NCBI GenBank assembly: GCA_031553195.1
Contig: JAVBLV010000021.1
Coordinates: 1-25,645, forward strand
Length of the DNA stretch: 25,645 bases
Source of the DNA: JAVBLV01 sp031553195
GTDB lineage: Bacteria; Bacteroidota; Bacteroidia; Bacteroidales; P3
Direction: 5' to 3'
The notes under the pieces are model-generated. The model had not been told where the DNA came from. It made no database searches and saw nothing but the letters and a program-made list of their open reading frames with translations. Shown here in pieces: positions 16,362 to 25,583 of the stretch (positions are counted from its first letter, which is position 1; every line of letters begins with the position of its first letter). Made by a program: the position numbers and the translations under genes.

Positions 16362-16943
16362 TTAGTTTCGGATAATTGTAATCTGACCCGATTCCGAAAT
16401 CCTTACAATTTTAGAACTTTTGTAAACGGGCTTTGTATCTCTCAGTATTTGCACGACATAATCAACTTGTTGAATCAGATCTTGAGAAATCTCCGAAAAC
16501 GAGGCAGGAGAAGGAACGCCAGAAAAATTGGCCGACGTGCTTACAATCGGTTTTCCAAATCTTGAAAGGAGTTGCAAACAAAATTCATGCTTAGGAATAC
16601 GGATTCCAATGCTACCATCCTCAGCCAACAATTCTTCGGGAAGGTTCGACGCTTTAGGATAAATAATGCTAAGAGGCTCTTTTTCGCTTTGTATCATTTC
16701 TTTTGCAATATCGGGAATATTTTCAACATATTTCGATAATTGTTGGAAATCTGCACATAACAAGAGCATGCTTTTACCTTGCTCTCTTCCTTTTATTTTT
16801 ATTATTTTATTAATGGCCTCGACATTAGCGGCGTCGCAACCCATTCCCCAAATGGTGTCTGTCGGATAAATCAAGACGCCTCCGCTTCTTAAAATCTCGA
16901 CGCAATGCTCTATTTCATTAAGTTGAGTATTTATTATTCCCAT
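16362..16943 (-). CDS. tsaC: L-threonylcarbamoyladenylate synthase (YrdC/Sua5 domain)
   Basis: The 193-residue protein is a single YrdC/Sua5 domain. Diagnostic segments are GGVLIYPTDTIWGMGCDA near the start, IKIKGREQGKSMLLL (the basic ATP and bicarbonate-binding KxR region), GIRIPKHEFC, and GKPIVSTSANFSGVPSP. The enzyme makes threonylcarbamoyl-AMP from Thr, bicarbonate and ATP, the first step of the universal t6A tRNA modification at position 37. It lacks the C-terminal Sua5 extension, so it resembles TsaC/YrdC in size. YciO-type paralogues have the same fold, so the symbol is the likeliest, not a certain, choice. It lies between fabD and htpG on the same strand. Confidence 0.88.
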   Translation of the reverse strand: MGIINTQLNEIEHCVEILRSGGVLIYPTDTIWGMGCDAANVEAINKIIKIKGREQGKSMLLLCADFQQLSKYVENIPDIAKEMIQSEKEPLSIIYPKASNLPEELLAEDGSIGIRIPKHEFCLQLLSRFGKPIVSTSANFSGVPSPASFSEISQDLIQQVDYVVQILRDTKPVYKSSKIVRISESGQITIIRN

Positions 16944-17163
16944 TTCCCAATGCCTTATATTATTTACTTACAGGAATTTAATTCAATTTACCCACAGGTA
17001 TTGCAAAGACCGCCTTTCCTAACGAACCCAGATTCATACACTGCTAATTTTCCGACTTTACAGGCTTTTCTCTACCTTCTAAATAAATAAAAATGCGGAA
17101 AAACCTAAATACAGAATAGTCATTGAAAAACAATCTATCCTAAAACAAAGAAGATCCTGACTT

Positions 17164-18039
17164 CTAAGCGCTAACGGCTTCCACTTCCGGATTAATTTTT
17201 TTAATCAATCCTTGCAAAACAGTTCCCGGCCCCACTTCTACAAAAAAATCGGCTCCATCGGCAATCATGTTCTCAACGGTCTGAGTCCAACGTACCGGAG
17301 CCGTTAATTGAGCAATTAAATTTTTCTTGATTTCTTTAGGATTGCTGATGGCCTTGGCGTTTACATTTTGGTAAACAGGACAAATTGGGTTATGAAATTC
17401 GGTGGCGTTAATTGCATTTGCCAACTCCACGCGCGCAGGTTCCATCAACGGAGAGTGGAAAGCGCCGCCTACTTTCAGGGGCAAAGCGCGTTTGGCGCCG
17501 GCCTCTTTCAGTTTTTCACAAGCGATTTCAACACCTTTTATAGAACCGGAAATCACTAATTGGCCGGGGCTGTTGTAGTTGGCGGGAACGACAATTTCGT
17601 CGATTCCGGAACAGATTTTTTCGGTTGTCTCATCCGACAGCCCTAAAATTGCGGCCATTGTAGAGGGCTCCATTTCGCACGCTTTCTGCATGGCATTTGC
17701 CCTGGCGGCTACTAAACGCAATGCGTCTTCGAATAGCAAGGTTTTATTGGCAACCAAAGCCGAAAATTCCCCTAGCGAATGTCCTGCCACCATGTCCGGT
17801 CTAAAATCTTCGCCCATGCTGATGGCTTTAATCACAGAGTGGAGAAATATAGCCGGTTGCGTAACCTTTGTTTGTCTTAAATCTTCGTCGGTTCCGGAAA
17901 ACATCAGGTCGGTAATTCTAAAACCCAATATTTCATTTGCTTTTTCAAACAACGCTTTACAAGCGGCGTTTGTTTCATATAGTTCTTTTCCCATTCCGAC
18001 AAATTGAGCTCCTTGTCCCGGAAATACGTATGCTTTCAT
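17164..18039 (-). CDS. fabD: Malonyl-CoA:ACP transacylase
   Basis: The 291-residue protein has the entire FabD signature: VFPGQGAQFVGMG at the N-terminus, KVTQPAIFLHS, the nucleophile elbow GHSLGEFSAL with Ser88, Arg113 in AARANAMQ, NYNSPGQLVISG, and GGAFHSPLM with catalytic His195, then a C-terminal VEVGPGTVLQGLIKK. It transfers malonyl from CoA to acyl carrier protein to supply fatty-acid synthesis in the cytoplasm. Its length is close to that of family members (about 290-310). Other fab genes are not next to it; the neighbours are tsaC (220 bp away) and a gene-poor region. Confidence 0.97.
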   Translation of the reverse strand: MKAYVFPGQGAQFVGMGKELYETNAACKALFEKANEILGFRITDLMFSGTDEDLRQTKVTQPAIFLHSVIKAISMGEDFRPDMVAGHSLGEFSALVANKTLLFEDALRLVAARANAMQKACEMEPSTMAAILGLSDETTEKICSGIDEIVVPANYNSPGQLVISGSIKGVEIACEKLKEAGAKRALPLKVGGAFHSPLMEPARVELANAINATEFHNPICPVYQNVNAKAISNPKEIKKNLIAQLTAPVRWTQTVENMIADGADFFVEVGPGTVLQGLIKKINPEVEAVSA

Positions 18040-18043
18040 TTAT

Positions 18044-18086
18044 ATATTTTTTTAATGTTTATATTTCGGTCTGATTTTTTTAATTG
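18044..18086. repeat. Direct repeat, copy next to fabD
   Basis: The 25 bases at 18062-18086 (TATTTCGGTCTG then a T-run and TTAATTG) match 25384-25408 in 22 positions. The T-rich sequence to the left (from about 18044) is also alike in the same orientation. The other copy lies beyond the giant gene. Confidence 0.5.
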
Positions 18087-18334
18087 AGAGTTACTTAGCA
18101 AAGCGATCTCGTAAGCCATAGACGAATAATTGAGAGCGAATGTTATATTTCATCCTTTATTAATCAAGCAATAATAATTTTATTAAAAACTGATCTTTAA
18201 GTACATACTATATATTTTTGTATTTTAAACGCGCATAATCAAGGAGGCAAAATTACATCTTTTGGAAATATTTCCGATAAGATTTTATTTTAGGGCAGTA
18301 TTTGTAATGGTAGCGTATCTCTTCCCCTCCGGCG

Positions 18335-18492
18335 ATTGAATGATTGAATAATTGAAGGGTTTAAGGCTTAAAGTTTAATTTGTAAACTTTAAATTCTCAA
18401 TTCTCCACTTTTCATTTTCTTGCTGCGGGCTAGCCGTTTCCATCCCTTGTGCGGTTGAATCATTGAATGATTGAATTATCGAATAATTGAAT
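18335..18492. repeat. Low-complexity ATTGAATGATTGAAT / CTCAATTCTCC repeat cluster
   Basis: Variants of GATTGAATGATTGAATAA occur twice and variants of CTCAATTCTCCACTT follow each of them, so a unit of about 120 bp seems to be imperfectly duplicated. A similar CTC-rich piece is found at 25468-25500. Confidence 0.5.
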
Positions 18493-18685
18493 CGTCAACT
18501 CTCAATTTTCCACTTCCCATTCTCCAGTCATACCCTTTAAAAGCATTATTCGCGTCATTGCCCATCAAAAGAGCGCCGCCCGTTGCAGCAATAATTCCTG
18601 CTTAGATTACCGCCAATTCTCCGGCTTCCGATGTACTCACTTGACAATCATTGATTTTTCGATTATCAAAAGCAAACCTCTGCAT
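18476..18685 (-). pseudogene. Possible broken micro-ORF encoding a small hydrophobic peptide
   Basis: From an ATG at 18685 the minus strand encodes 27 residues ending TSEAGELAVI, then TAA (18602-18604), and in the same frame AGIIAATGGALLMGNDANNA and a tail to a stop at 18476-18478. The part after the stop has a Gly/Ala-rich hydrophobic segment and better composition than the DNA around it, as seen in some small exported peptides or bacteriocin precursors. No family was recognised, and a chance frame is possible. Confidence 0.25.
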
Positions 18686-18836
18686 TTTATGGAATTGAGA
18701 ATTTTAATCCGTGAGAAAGGGAATTGCAATTAACAATTCAGCAGCTTTGCGTGATTACGGCTTTCACATATTTTCTTACGGAAATAGCGCCGCAATATGC
18801 GTAAAAAACACGACATTGACCACTTGAAAAACGCCA

Positions 18837-21800
18837 CTACTCTTTCACTACCTTCTTAATTGTTTCGCCACCTTTAGTAGATATTCTCATAAAGTAAACT
18901 CCCGCTTGCAAATGTGAAATGTTTATCACAATTTCAGAGGATCGTTGGGACACAGTAGGCGTGAATACCTTTTTACCTATTACATCAAAAAACTCAATAC
19001 TCGTAACTTGCATTTTATCACTTGTTATTCGTAACTCGTCTCGTGCTGGATTCGGGTAAACCGAAATGCCCGACAACTCTATTTTGTCAATCCCAACGCT
19101 TCGCACAAATGCTACTGCTATTGAACCATTAGATTGTACGTTAGTAAACGTGTAAGTATCAATCCTGCCTTGAGATACGCCGTTTACTAAAACACTATCA
19201 ATAATATAATCGCTGAAGGGCGTGATGTTGAACGTAATGTCGTTGCCCTCTTCCACCTGCGTTTCTCCATAGGGAGTGATAGTTCCAAACGCTGAGTTAT
19301 TTACCGACGCAACAATGGTATAAAGAGGTAATGTAGTGTTATCTGTCCCGAATGTTGCCGGTGCGCTTGCCGGTGATGCCGAATGGGTAGCTGTTTCCTT
19401 CTTGCGTTGTGTAAAAGAGTATGATGTGTTCGGCGTTAATCCTTCGAATACCGACGATGATTGCCAGATTCCACTATTGATGTTGTATTCGCAGCCCGAT
19501 ACCTCATTGAGCGTAATGCTTGTTGCGGTACTGCTACTAAGAGTGGGCAGGGCTGGCGCGGTCTGTGGCGCTTTTGTTACAACAGCTGTAGCGGCTGATG
19601 TTACGTTGCCTGTGCAATTTTCTGCCGATACCGTTACAGTAATTGTTTGGTTTATATCTGCTTCTGCTAAGGTATAAGTTGCATTGTTTGTTCCGATATT
19701 AGTACTGCCGCGCTTCCACTGGTAGCTTAATGTTCCCAAGGAGACGGTGGGCGTTGAGGTTAAAGCCGATGTAACAGCGGTTAAAGTTTGTCCAAACACA
19801 GCGCTTCCGGTAATGGTTACTGTTCCTCCCAAAACGGCAATTTCCGCACCTCTCTTAAATACTACTGCTATTGAGCCATTGGCTTGTACGTTAGTAAACG
19901 TGTAAGTATTTATCCTGCCTTGGGATACGCCGTTTACTAAAACGCTATCAATAACATAATTGCTGAAAGGCGTAATGTTGAACGTGATATTGTTGCCTTC
20001 TTCCACTTGCGTTTCTCCGTAAGGAGTGATCGTTCCAAACGCTGAGTTATTTACCGACGCATCAATGGTATAAAGAGGTAATGTAGTATTATCTGTATTA
20101 AATGTTGCCGATGCGCTTGCCGGTGATGCCGAATGAGTCGTTGTTTCCTTCTTGCGTTGTGTGAAGGTGTATGATGTGTTCGGCGTTAACCCTTCAAATA
20201 TCGACGATGACTGCCAGATTCCACTATTGATATTGTATTCGCAGCCCGATACCTCATTGAGCGTAATACTTGTTGCGGTACTGCTACTAAGAGTGGGCAG
20301 GGCTGGCGCGGTCTGTGGCGCTTTTGTTACAACAGCTGTAGCCGCTGATGTTACGTTGCCTGTGCAATTTTCTGCCGATACCGTTACAGTAATTGTTTGG
20401 TTTATATCTGCTTCTACTAAGGTATAAGTTACACTATTTGTTCCAATATTGGTACTGCCTCGTTTCCATTGGTAGCTTAACGTCCCTAAGGAGACGGTGG
20501 GCGTTGAAGTTAAAGCCGATGTAACAGCGGTTAAGGTCTCCCCAAATACTGTACTTCCGGTAATGGATACTGTACCGCCCAAAACGGCTTTGCTTACCGT
20601 AATATTAAAATTCTGTGTATAATTTGCGCCAACAGCCGTACCATTGGTAATGGTTGCTCTGACGGTTACTGTTCCTGGCGCTGTGGTATTGAGTGTATTT
20701 CCGGTAATGGTTGCTCCGGTAGTTCCTGCATTTTGCACGCTCCATGTTATAGCTCGGTTGGTGGCGTTGCTTGGAAGAACCGTACCAATAAGTACAAGCG
20801 GCACAGTTACTGTAGTTGCTGTGGGAACGCCTGTAATATTGGTAACAGGAACAAAACTACCACACGCTAAGCCCTGCCAACGCAAGAACGGCAATCTCTC
20901 GCCATTACATATTTGCCATATACCTGAAGGGTCGGTAATGCTCCATTGCCCATTGTGCCAATTGCTTGATGTAGTATAAAATGATAGGCTTTTCAATGTG
21001 GCAAGAGATTGTGCTGTACCTGAAGTTGCCGTATTATTGGTTACAGTAATAGTGGTGTTGTCACGTTGTACTACCATTGTATTAAGAGCATAAACCTTAT
21101 CTCCATCACTTTCGGTAGATCCAAATACACGATTAACCGCTGTTGTATATTCGGTAGCAATTACAGAATCGTTAGCAGCTATTACGTTTGAAACATTGCC
21201 AGCGCCTGTATATCCATAATGTCCTACTAATCCTCCCACTTTTTCTGCCCCTCTTACCGTCCCTGTCGCATAACAATTGCGGATGTAATTACCAATGGAG
21301 TAACCGACCAAACCACCTACATACGCATACCCGCTTACATTGACAGTAGCGTAACAATTGACCAAATTTCCGTAATTAGAACCAAATGCTCCTACCAACC
21401 CTCCCACGAAATTGCCTGTGCCATTTACAGAACCTGTAGCATAACAATTAGAGATATCCGGCCTAACACTCGACCTTTCATCAACTTTGCCCACGAGACT
21501 CCCGACAGAGTAATCTCCGGTAATATTACAATTTTCGATACCAAGATTTCTAATTTTTGCCCCCATCACATAGCCAAATAATCCTTGATAAGCTGATGTT
21601 CCGGTAATTGTAAGATTTCGCACTATCTTTCCATTGCCATCGAAATCGCCTTGGAAAGTTCTCATCAATGATGATGATGAAATATTGCCTATAGGTATCC
21701 AATTGGCATAGCTAATCAAGTCAATATCACTCATTAACTTATAATATTTATCCGACGTAAGGTCTCCATTTCCGGCATTTACATAGTCGGCTAAATTTTT

Positions 21801-24800
21801 TAACTGTTGATGGGTACAAATTTGATAAGGGTCTTCCAATGTGCCGCTTCCACCACAAAATATTTCTTCCACTCCATTACATGTTATCTCTTGCCAGCGC
21901 AAAAACGGCAATCCCTCTCCATCACATATTGCCCAAATACCCGATGGATCAGCAATACTCCAAGTGGGAGAGTCGCCGTCCCAACTACTTGTAGTATTGT
22001 AAAATGAAAAACTTTTCAACATTGCAGGAGATAAACTTGTACCTAGTCGTCTATAAAAATCATCATATCCACCAATATTGGCGCCCCTTAGTACAATCAT
22101 AATGCCAAGTGCATAGTTATTTCTAAAAGTACCTGTCTGATATCCACATACACGACTAATATTGCTAACATTTTCTGCGGCAGTAATGACAGAATCGTTG
22201 GCAGCTATACAATTACGAATAGTCCCTGTACTAACTCCCACCAACCCGCCTACATAGTCATAGATAGCATTTACATTGCCACCGGCATAACTATTTGATA
22301 TGGTAGAAGTGTTATGTCCCACCAATCCACCTGCTGTGTTAGAACCGTTTACATTGACCATAGCGTAACAATTGGTAATAGTAGAAGCGTTATATCCTGC
22401 AAAACCGCCTGTATAATCGTCTCCTTTAACATAGCCTGTAACATAACTATTGGAAATGGCAGCAGTATTATATCCCACCAATCCACCTGTATAATATCTT
22501 CCGTTAATATTACAATTTTCGATACCAAGATTTTGAATAGTTCCACCATTTGTATAACCAAACAACCCTTGATAGTCTGAAGGAGTGGAAATGGTAAGAT
22601 TATGCACCACTTTCTCATTACCATCAAAATTGCCTTGAAAACGATGAGTATTGTTATTTACGTTATTATTGCCTATGGGCGCCCAGTTGTCATAACTACT
22701 CAAATCAATATCATTCATTAACTTATAGTATTTGCCTGATGTAGCATTGCCATTTCCTACATTTATATAAATAGCTAAAGCATTTAATTGCTGATGTGTA
22801 CAGATTTGATAGGGATCTGTTGATGTGCCGCTTCCACCACAGAAGGAATTTGTGATAATGGTGAAATTTTGTACATAATTTACCCCTAGCGTTATACCGT
22901 CTATAATAGTTGCCGTAACCACTAATGTACCTACGGCAGTAGTAGTAAGCGTGTCGCCGGTAATGGTTGCGCCGGTAGTTCCTGCATTGGCCACACTCCA
23001 AACAATAGTTTGTCTGCTTGCATTACTTGGTAGCACTGTGCCAACAAGCATGTAGGGAACGTTTGGTAATATTGTATCGGGAATATTTGTGATATTTGTT
23101 ACAGAAACCATTGCTATTGCCGTAAAATCTTCATTTTCAAAATTGCTTGCTACATTGTTGCAGGTAATAGATACAGGCGTAAATCCGTAACCCTCCATAG
23201 CCGGCGTTATTGTAATATTCGTACCCTGATATACTGTTATGATATATTCTCCAGACTCATTTGTAAATACAGAAGAATCGCCTGCATGTATCATCATAAC
23301 ATCTTCTAATGGATTTCCATTGTAAGTAACCTGTCCGCTTATGGTATATGTAGGCGGATTAATGCCGATCCTTTCATAAGCGCCCATATCTACTGTTCCT
23401 GCATAAATTCTTGTATTTCCTGCCAAATCGGTAGTATCGGCAACTGAAAGGGCCGCATTGCTTCCGGTGTTAATGCAGGGCGAATTTTCTTGAAGGTAAT
23501 AATTTTGGGCTGCGGGATTAAGAAACAGAGGTCCCCCATTTTCATTCTCTTCTGCAATGATAATATTGCCGACGCCCGGGTATTGTTCCTGAATAGCGGA
23601 ATAGGCAACATTTGCCGCGCTTGCGCCCGATGGCGTGCCAACCTGTTCCCACATTTGTGCATAATTTTGCCAGAAAATACAATTTGTTGCGCTTGTGCCT
23701 GTGTTTGTATTAAAATATATTCCACCGCCTCTACTTGCGGTATTCCCAACAAAAGTGCAGTTGATATTGTTGCCGTTTGCGACAAGAAAACCACCCCCGC
23801 CATTGGTTGCAGCGCTATTATTTAATAGTAGGCAATTATTAGCGCTACTTCCGTAAAAACCGCCACCCTCGCCGGAACTATTATCTTCAATTCTGCAGCG
23901 GGTTATTATCCCTTGATAAATTCCACCGCCGCGTCCATCTTGTACGCCATTTTTTAGCGTTTTATTATCTTTTATTATACAATCAATTATTTTAGCAGTT
24001 GTATTGTTAATAGCAACACCACCGCCATAAGCGGAATAAGAGGTAGAAGTAGTAGAATTAGAAGCAGTGTTTCCGTTTATAGTACAATGAGATATTGTCC
24101 CATTACTGCCTGAACAATAAATACCACCGCCGTAAACAGAACCCGAAGAACGCGAAGCAATATTTTCGCTGACAATACAATTAGATATTACCACATTATT
24201 ATTGGAACTGTATATGCCTCCGCCATTAGATGTAGATGAGTTTCCTTTAACAGTACAATTAGATATACTATCAGAGCCGTAAATACCACCACCGGAAGAA
24301 GCGCTATTATTATTAACCGTACAATGGTCTATTGTTCCTTGATAAATACCACCACCATAAGTAACATTTGTACTCCCTGAAATAGTATTATCGCTAACAA
24401 TACAGTTACTTACAATAGAGGATACGTTTACATTATAAATTCCGCCACCAGAATATGAAGAAGCGCCACTACCAGTTACAGTATTATTGCTGACCGTACA
24501 ATTACGTATAGTCCCTGAATTATAAATTCCGCCACCAGAATTCGATGCTGTGTTATTTCTAATAATACAATTACTTACAGTTCCGGAATTATACATTCCA
24601 CCACCACCGCCATAATACGATGCTGTGTTATTTCTAACAATACAACTACTTACAGTTCCGCCTAAATTACAAATTCCGCCACCATTATAATTAATTATAG
24701 CATTATTGCTAATAATAGAATTAATCAGTATGCAATTGGCTCTGATACAAGCGCCTCCACCATTGCCTGAAGCTTTTCCGTTAGTAATGGTTACTCCATC

Positions 24801-25205
24801 CCAAACTGTTTCCATAGAAAAATCGGCAGCTTGGTTGAGTACCTGTACTGCGTTTTGTCCGTTCAAAACCGTAGCATAGGTAAATTCCCAAGGTTCAATA
24901 GTTCCATTGTCGTCCAAATCGCTTTTTTGGCGGTCGGCAATAGAGGTCTCATTACCCAAAAAACCGCCATAGACATTTACGCCGTCTTTTATTTGCAAGG
25001 TGACGCTAAGATTATAAGCGCCTGCAGCAATCCAGACCTGTCCGCCGGAAAAAGTATAATCTATCATGTCCTGTATGCTCCCCGAAGCATTAGCCCAAGA
25101 ACTGCCGTTGCCTGTGCCGCCCGGCTTTACGTAGCGGATTTGCGCAATAGCGCTTATTGTCATTAAATTGCAGATAAATAGCAATAGTAAAATTTTCTTT
25201 TTCAT
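18837..25205 (-). CDS. Giant modular type IX-secreted surface protein (beta-helix, GLUG, Ig-like repeats)
   Basis: I start at the ATG at 25205, where MKKKILLLLFICNLMTISAIAQ forms a signal peptide; a longer frame to 25241 would hide it. The product has 2122 residues. By position: about 30-600, a right-handed beta-helix of GGGIYNSGTI / NCTVSNNT repeats, like polymorphic outer-membrane and choice-of-anchor proteins; about 620-700, a carboxypeptidase-regulatory-like domain (YTISGQVTYNGNPLEDVMM); then an Ig-like domain (VLPSNASRQTIVWSV). Two GLUG blocks follow, each opening with FCGGSGT..DPYQICTHQQL (near 787 and 1116), then another Ig-like domain near 1450. Two 250-residue repeats cover 1540-2039. 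The end, 2040-2122, is a type IX sorting tail (VYPNPARDELRI, GVYFMRISTKGGETIKKVV). It should be exported by the Por system and attached to the surface or released; adhesion is the usual inference. No catalytic motif was seen. Confidence 0.93.
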   Translation of the reverse strand: MKKKILLLLFICNLMTISAIAQIRYVKPGGTGNGSSWANASGSIQDMIDYTFSGGQVWIAAGAYNLSVTLQIKDGVNVYGGFLGNETSIADRQKSDLDDNGTIEPWEFTYATVLNGQNAVQVLNQAADFSMETVWDGVTITNGKASGNGGGACIRANCILINSIISNNAIINYNGGGICNLGGTVSSCIVRNNTASYYGGGGGMYNSGTVSNCIIRNNTASNSGGGIYNSGTIRNCTVSNNTVTGSGASSYSGGGIYNVNVSSIVSNCIVSDNTISGSTNVTYGGGIYQGTIDHCTVNNNSASSGGGIYGSDSISNCTVKGNSSTSNGGGIYSSNNNVVISNCIVSENIASRSSGSVYGGGIYCSGSNGTISHCTINGNTASNSTTSTSYSAYGGGVAINNTTAKIIDCIIKDNKTLKNGVQDGRGGGIYQGIITRCRIEDNSSGEGGGFYGSSANNCLLLNNSAATNGGGGFLVANGNNINCTFVGNTASRGGGIYFNTNTGTSATNCIFWQNYAQMWEQVGTPSGASAANVAYSAIQEQYPGVGNIIIAEENENGGPLFLNPAAQNYYLQENSPCINTGSNAALSVADTTDLAGNTRIYAGTVDMGAYERIGINPPTYTISGQVTYNGNPLEDVMMIHAGDSSVFTNESGEYIITVYQGTNITITPAMEGYGFTPVSITCNNVASNFENEDFTAIAMVSVTNITNIPDTILPNVPYMLVGTVLPSNASRQTIVWSVANAGTTGATITGDTLTTTAVGTLVVTATIIDGITLGVNYVQNFTIITNSFCGGSGTSTDPYQICTHQQLNALAIYINVGNGNATSGKYYKLMNDIDLSSYDNWAPIGNNNVNNNTHRFQGNFDGNEKVVHNLTISTPSDYQGLFGYTNGGTIQNLGIENCNINGRYYTGGLVGYNTAAISNSYVTGYVKGDDYTGGFAGYNASTITNCYAMVNVNGSNTAGGLVGHNTSTISNSYAGGNVNAIYDYVGGLVGVSTGTIRNCIAANDSVITAAENVSNISRVCGYQTGTFRNNYALGIMIVLRGANIGGYDDFYRRLGTSLSPAMLKSFSFYNTTSSWDGDSPTWSIADPSGIWAICDGEGLPFLRWQEITCNGVEEIFCGGSGTLEDPYQICTHQQLKNLADYVNAGNGDLTSDKYYKLMSDIDLISYANWIPIGNISSSSLMRTFQGDFDGNGKIVRNLTITGTSAYQGLFGYVMGAKIRNLGIENCNITGDYSVGSLVGKVDERSSVRPDISNCYATGSVNGTGNFVGGLVGAFGSNYGNLVNCYATVNVSGYAYVGGLVGYSIGNYIRNCYATGTVRGAEKVGGLVGHYGYTGAGNVSNVIAANDSVIATEYTTAVNRVFGSTESDGDKVYALNTMVVQRDNTTITVTNNTATSGTAQSLATLKSLSFYTTSSNWHNGQWSITDPSGIWQICNGERLPFLRWQGLACGSFVPVTNITGVPTATTVTVPLVLIGTVLPSNATNRAITWSVQNAGTTGATITGNTLNTTAPGTVTVRATITNGTAVGANYTQNFNITVSKAVLGGTVSITGSTVFGETLTAVTSALTSTPTVSLGTLSYQWKRGSTNIGTNSVTYTLVEADINQTITVTVSAENCTGNVTSAATAVVTKAPQTAPALPTLSSSTATSITLNEVSGCEYNINSGIWQSSSIFEGLTPNTSYTFTQRKKETTTHSASPASASATFNTDNTTLPLYTIDASVNNSAFGTITPYGETQVEEGNNITFNITPFSNYVIDSVLVNGVSQGRINTYTFTNVQANGSIAVVFKRGAEIAVLGGTVTITGSAVFGQTLTAVTSALTSTPTVSLGTLSYQWKRGSTNIGTNNATYTLAEADINQTITVTVSAENCTGNVTSAATAVVTKAPQTAPALPTLSSSTATSITLNEVSGCEYNINSGIWQSSSVFEGLTPNTSYSFTQRKKETATHSASPASAPATFGTDNTTLPLYTIVASVNNSAFGTITPYGETQVEEGNDITFNITPFSDYIIDSVLVNGVSQGRIDTYTFTNVQSNGSIAVAFVRSVGIDKIELSGISVYPNPARDELRITSDKMQVTSIEFFDVIGKKVFTPTVSQRSSEIVINISHLQAGVYFMRISTKGGETIKKVVKE
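19089..19838 (-). repeat. 750-bp tandem repeat, C-terminal copy
   Basis: This unit starts with AVLGGTVTITGSAVFG and ends with FVRSVGI; 250 residues. It contains an Ig-like SYQWKRGSTNIGT segment, a fibronectin-like segment (SGCEYNINSGIWQSSSVFEG) and an InlB-like segment (YGETQVEEGNDITFNITPFS). It abuts the other copy without a gap. Confidence 0.9.
19839..20588 (-). repeat. 750-bp tandem repeat, N-terminal copy
   Basis: This unit has the same length and order as 19089-19838. I count about 22 substitutions in 250 residues between the copies, spread along the unit, with further silent DNA changes. No length difference was found, so the reading frame is conserved exactly. Confidence 0.9.
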
Positions 25206-25230
25206 ATGTTTAAATTTTATAAGCCTCTCT

Positions 25231-25275
25231 ATATCTCCCACCCCTCTTTAATTTTCCCCTCAAGGGAGATTAATC
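25231..25275. repeat. REP-like inverted repeat upstream of the giant gene
   Basis: TCTCCC near 25233 and GGGAGA near 25266 pair around a spacer with CCCCTC / GAGGGG-like pieces (CCACCCCTCTTT, TTCCCCTCAAGGGAG). This resembles short extragenic palindromes scattered through some Bacteroidetes genomes. It may equally form a hairpin in the 5' leader of the giant gene. Confidence 0.35.
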
Positions 25276-25365
25276 AGATTTTCTTATTTGTTTGGGAGAC
25301 TTTGCTGACGCTAATTGTTTAATCATTTACTCGGGTGTGCGTAACGCTTATGAGTATTTCATCCG

Positions 25366-25408
25366 TTTATTTTTTAATTTTTGTATTTCGGTCAGACTTA
25401 TTTAATTG
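25366..25408. repeat. Direct repeat, copy upstream of the giant gene
   Basis: Partner of 18044-18086, in the same orientation. The best part is TATTTCGGTCAGACTTATTT followed by AATTG. Confidence 0.5.
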
Positions 25409-25583
25409 TAAACGGAAAATTGAAAGCTGAAAATGATTTGTCGCTACGCAGGACACTAGTTGCTAGTTCTCAACTCTCCGTTCTCAACTCTCAATTCCTC
25501 ATTACTATACTTCCCGCGGGGTAAAATTGTGAGTTGAGTTAACAAAAAATAAGCACCTTTGTAAGAAACCCCTCATTTCAAAG
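25409..25583. other. Intergenic DNA before the right-edge gene
   Basis: It contains TCTCAACTCTCCGTTCTCAA-type repeat sequence (about 25468-25500), similar to that at 18496-18528. No gene was seen. Together with 25242-25365 it should contain the promoters of the divergent giant gene and right-edge gene, but no clean motif was found. Confidence 0.5.

Larger units (their letters stand above)
18040..18836. other. Gene-poor region between fabD and the giant surface protein
   Basis: Almost 800 bp hold no credible complete gene. There are low-complexity ATTGAATGATTGAAT-type repeats at 18335-18356 and 18452-18492, and CTCAATTCTCCAC-type repeats near 18394-18417 and 18496-18528. There is also a broken micro-ORF on the minus strand, and a segment next to fabD that resembles DNA upstream of the giant gene. 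It should include the fabD promoter, but no clean TTTG / TAnnTTTG pair was found. Confidence 0.6.

Noticed and set aside
18213..18220. Plus-strand TATTTTTG with a nearby AAGGAGG
   Set aside because: No TTTG at the -33 distance and no start codon or coding frame follows.
19336..20979. Plus-strand frames of about 90-113 codons inside the giant gene, two of them alike
   Set aside because: They are shadows of the Ig-like repeats; their similarity to each other just reflects the 750-bp duplication.
22300..24700. CRISPR-like short repeats
   Set aside because: The periodic sequence encodes in-frame GLUG and GGGI beta-helix repeats; unit lengths and sequences vary and there are no spacers.
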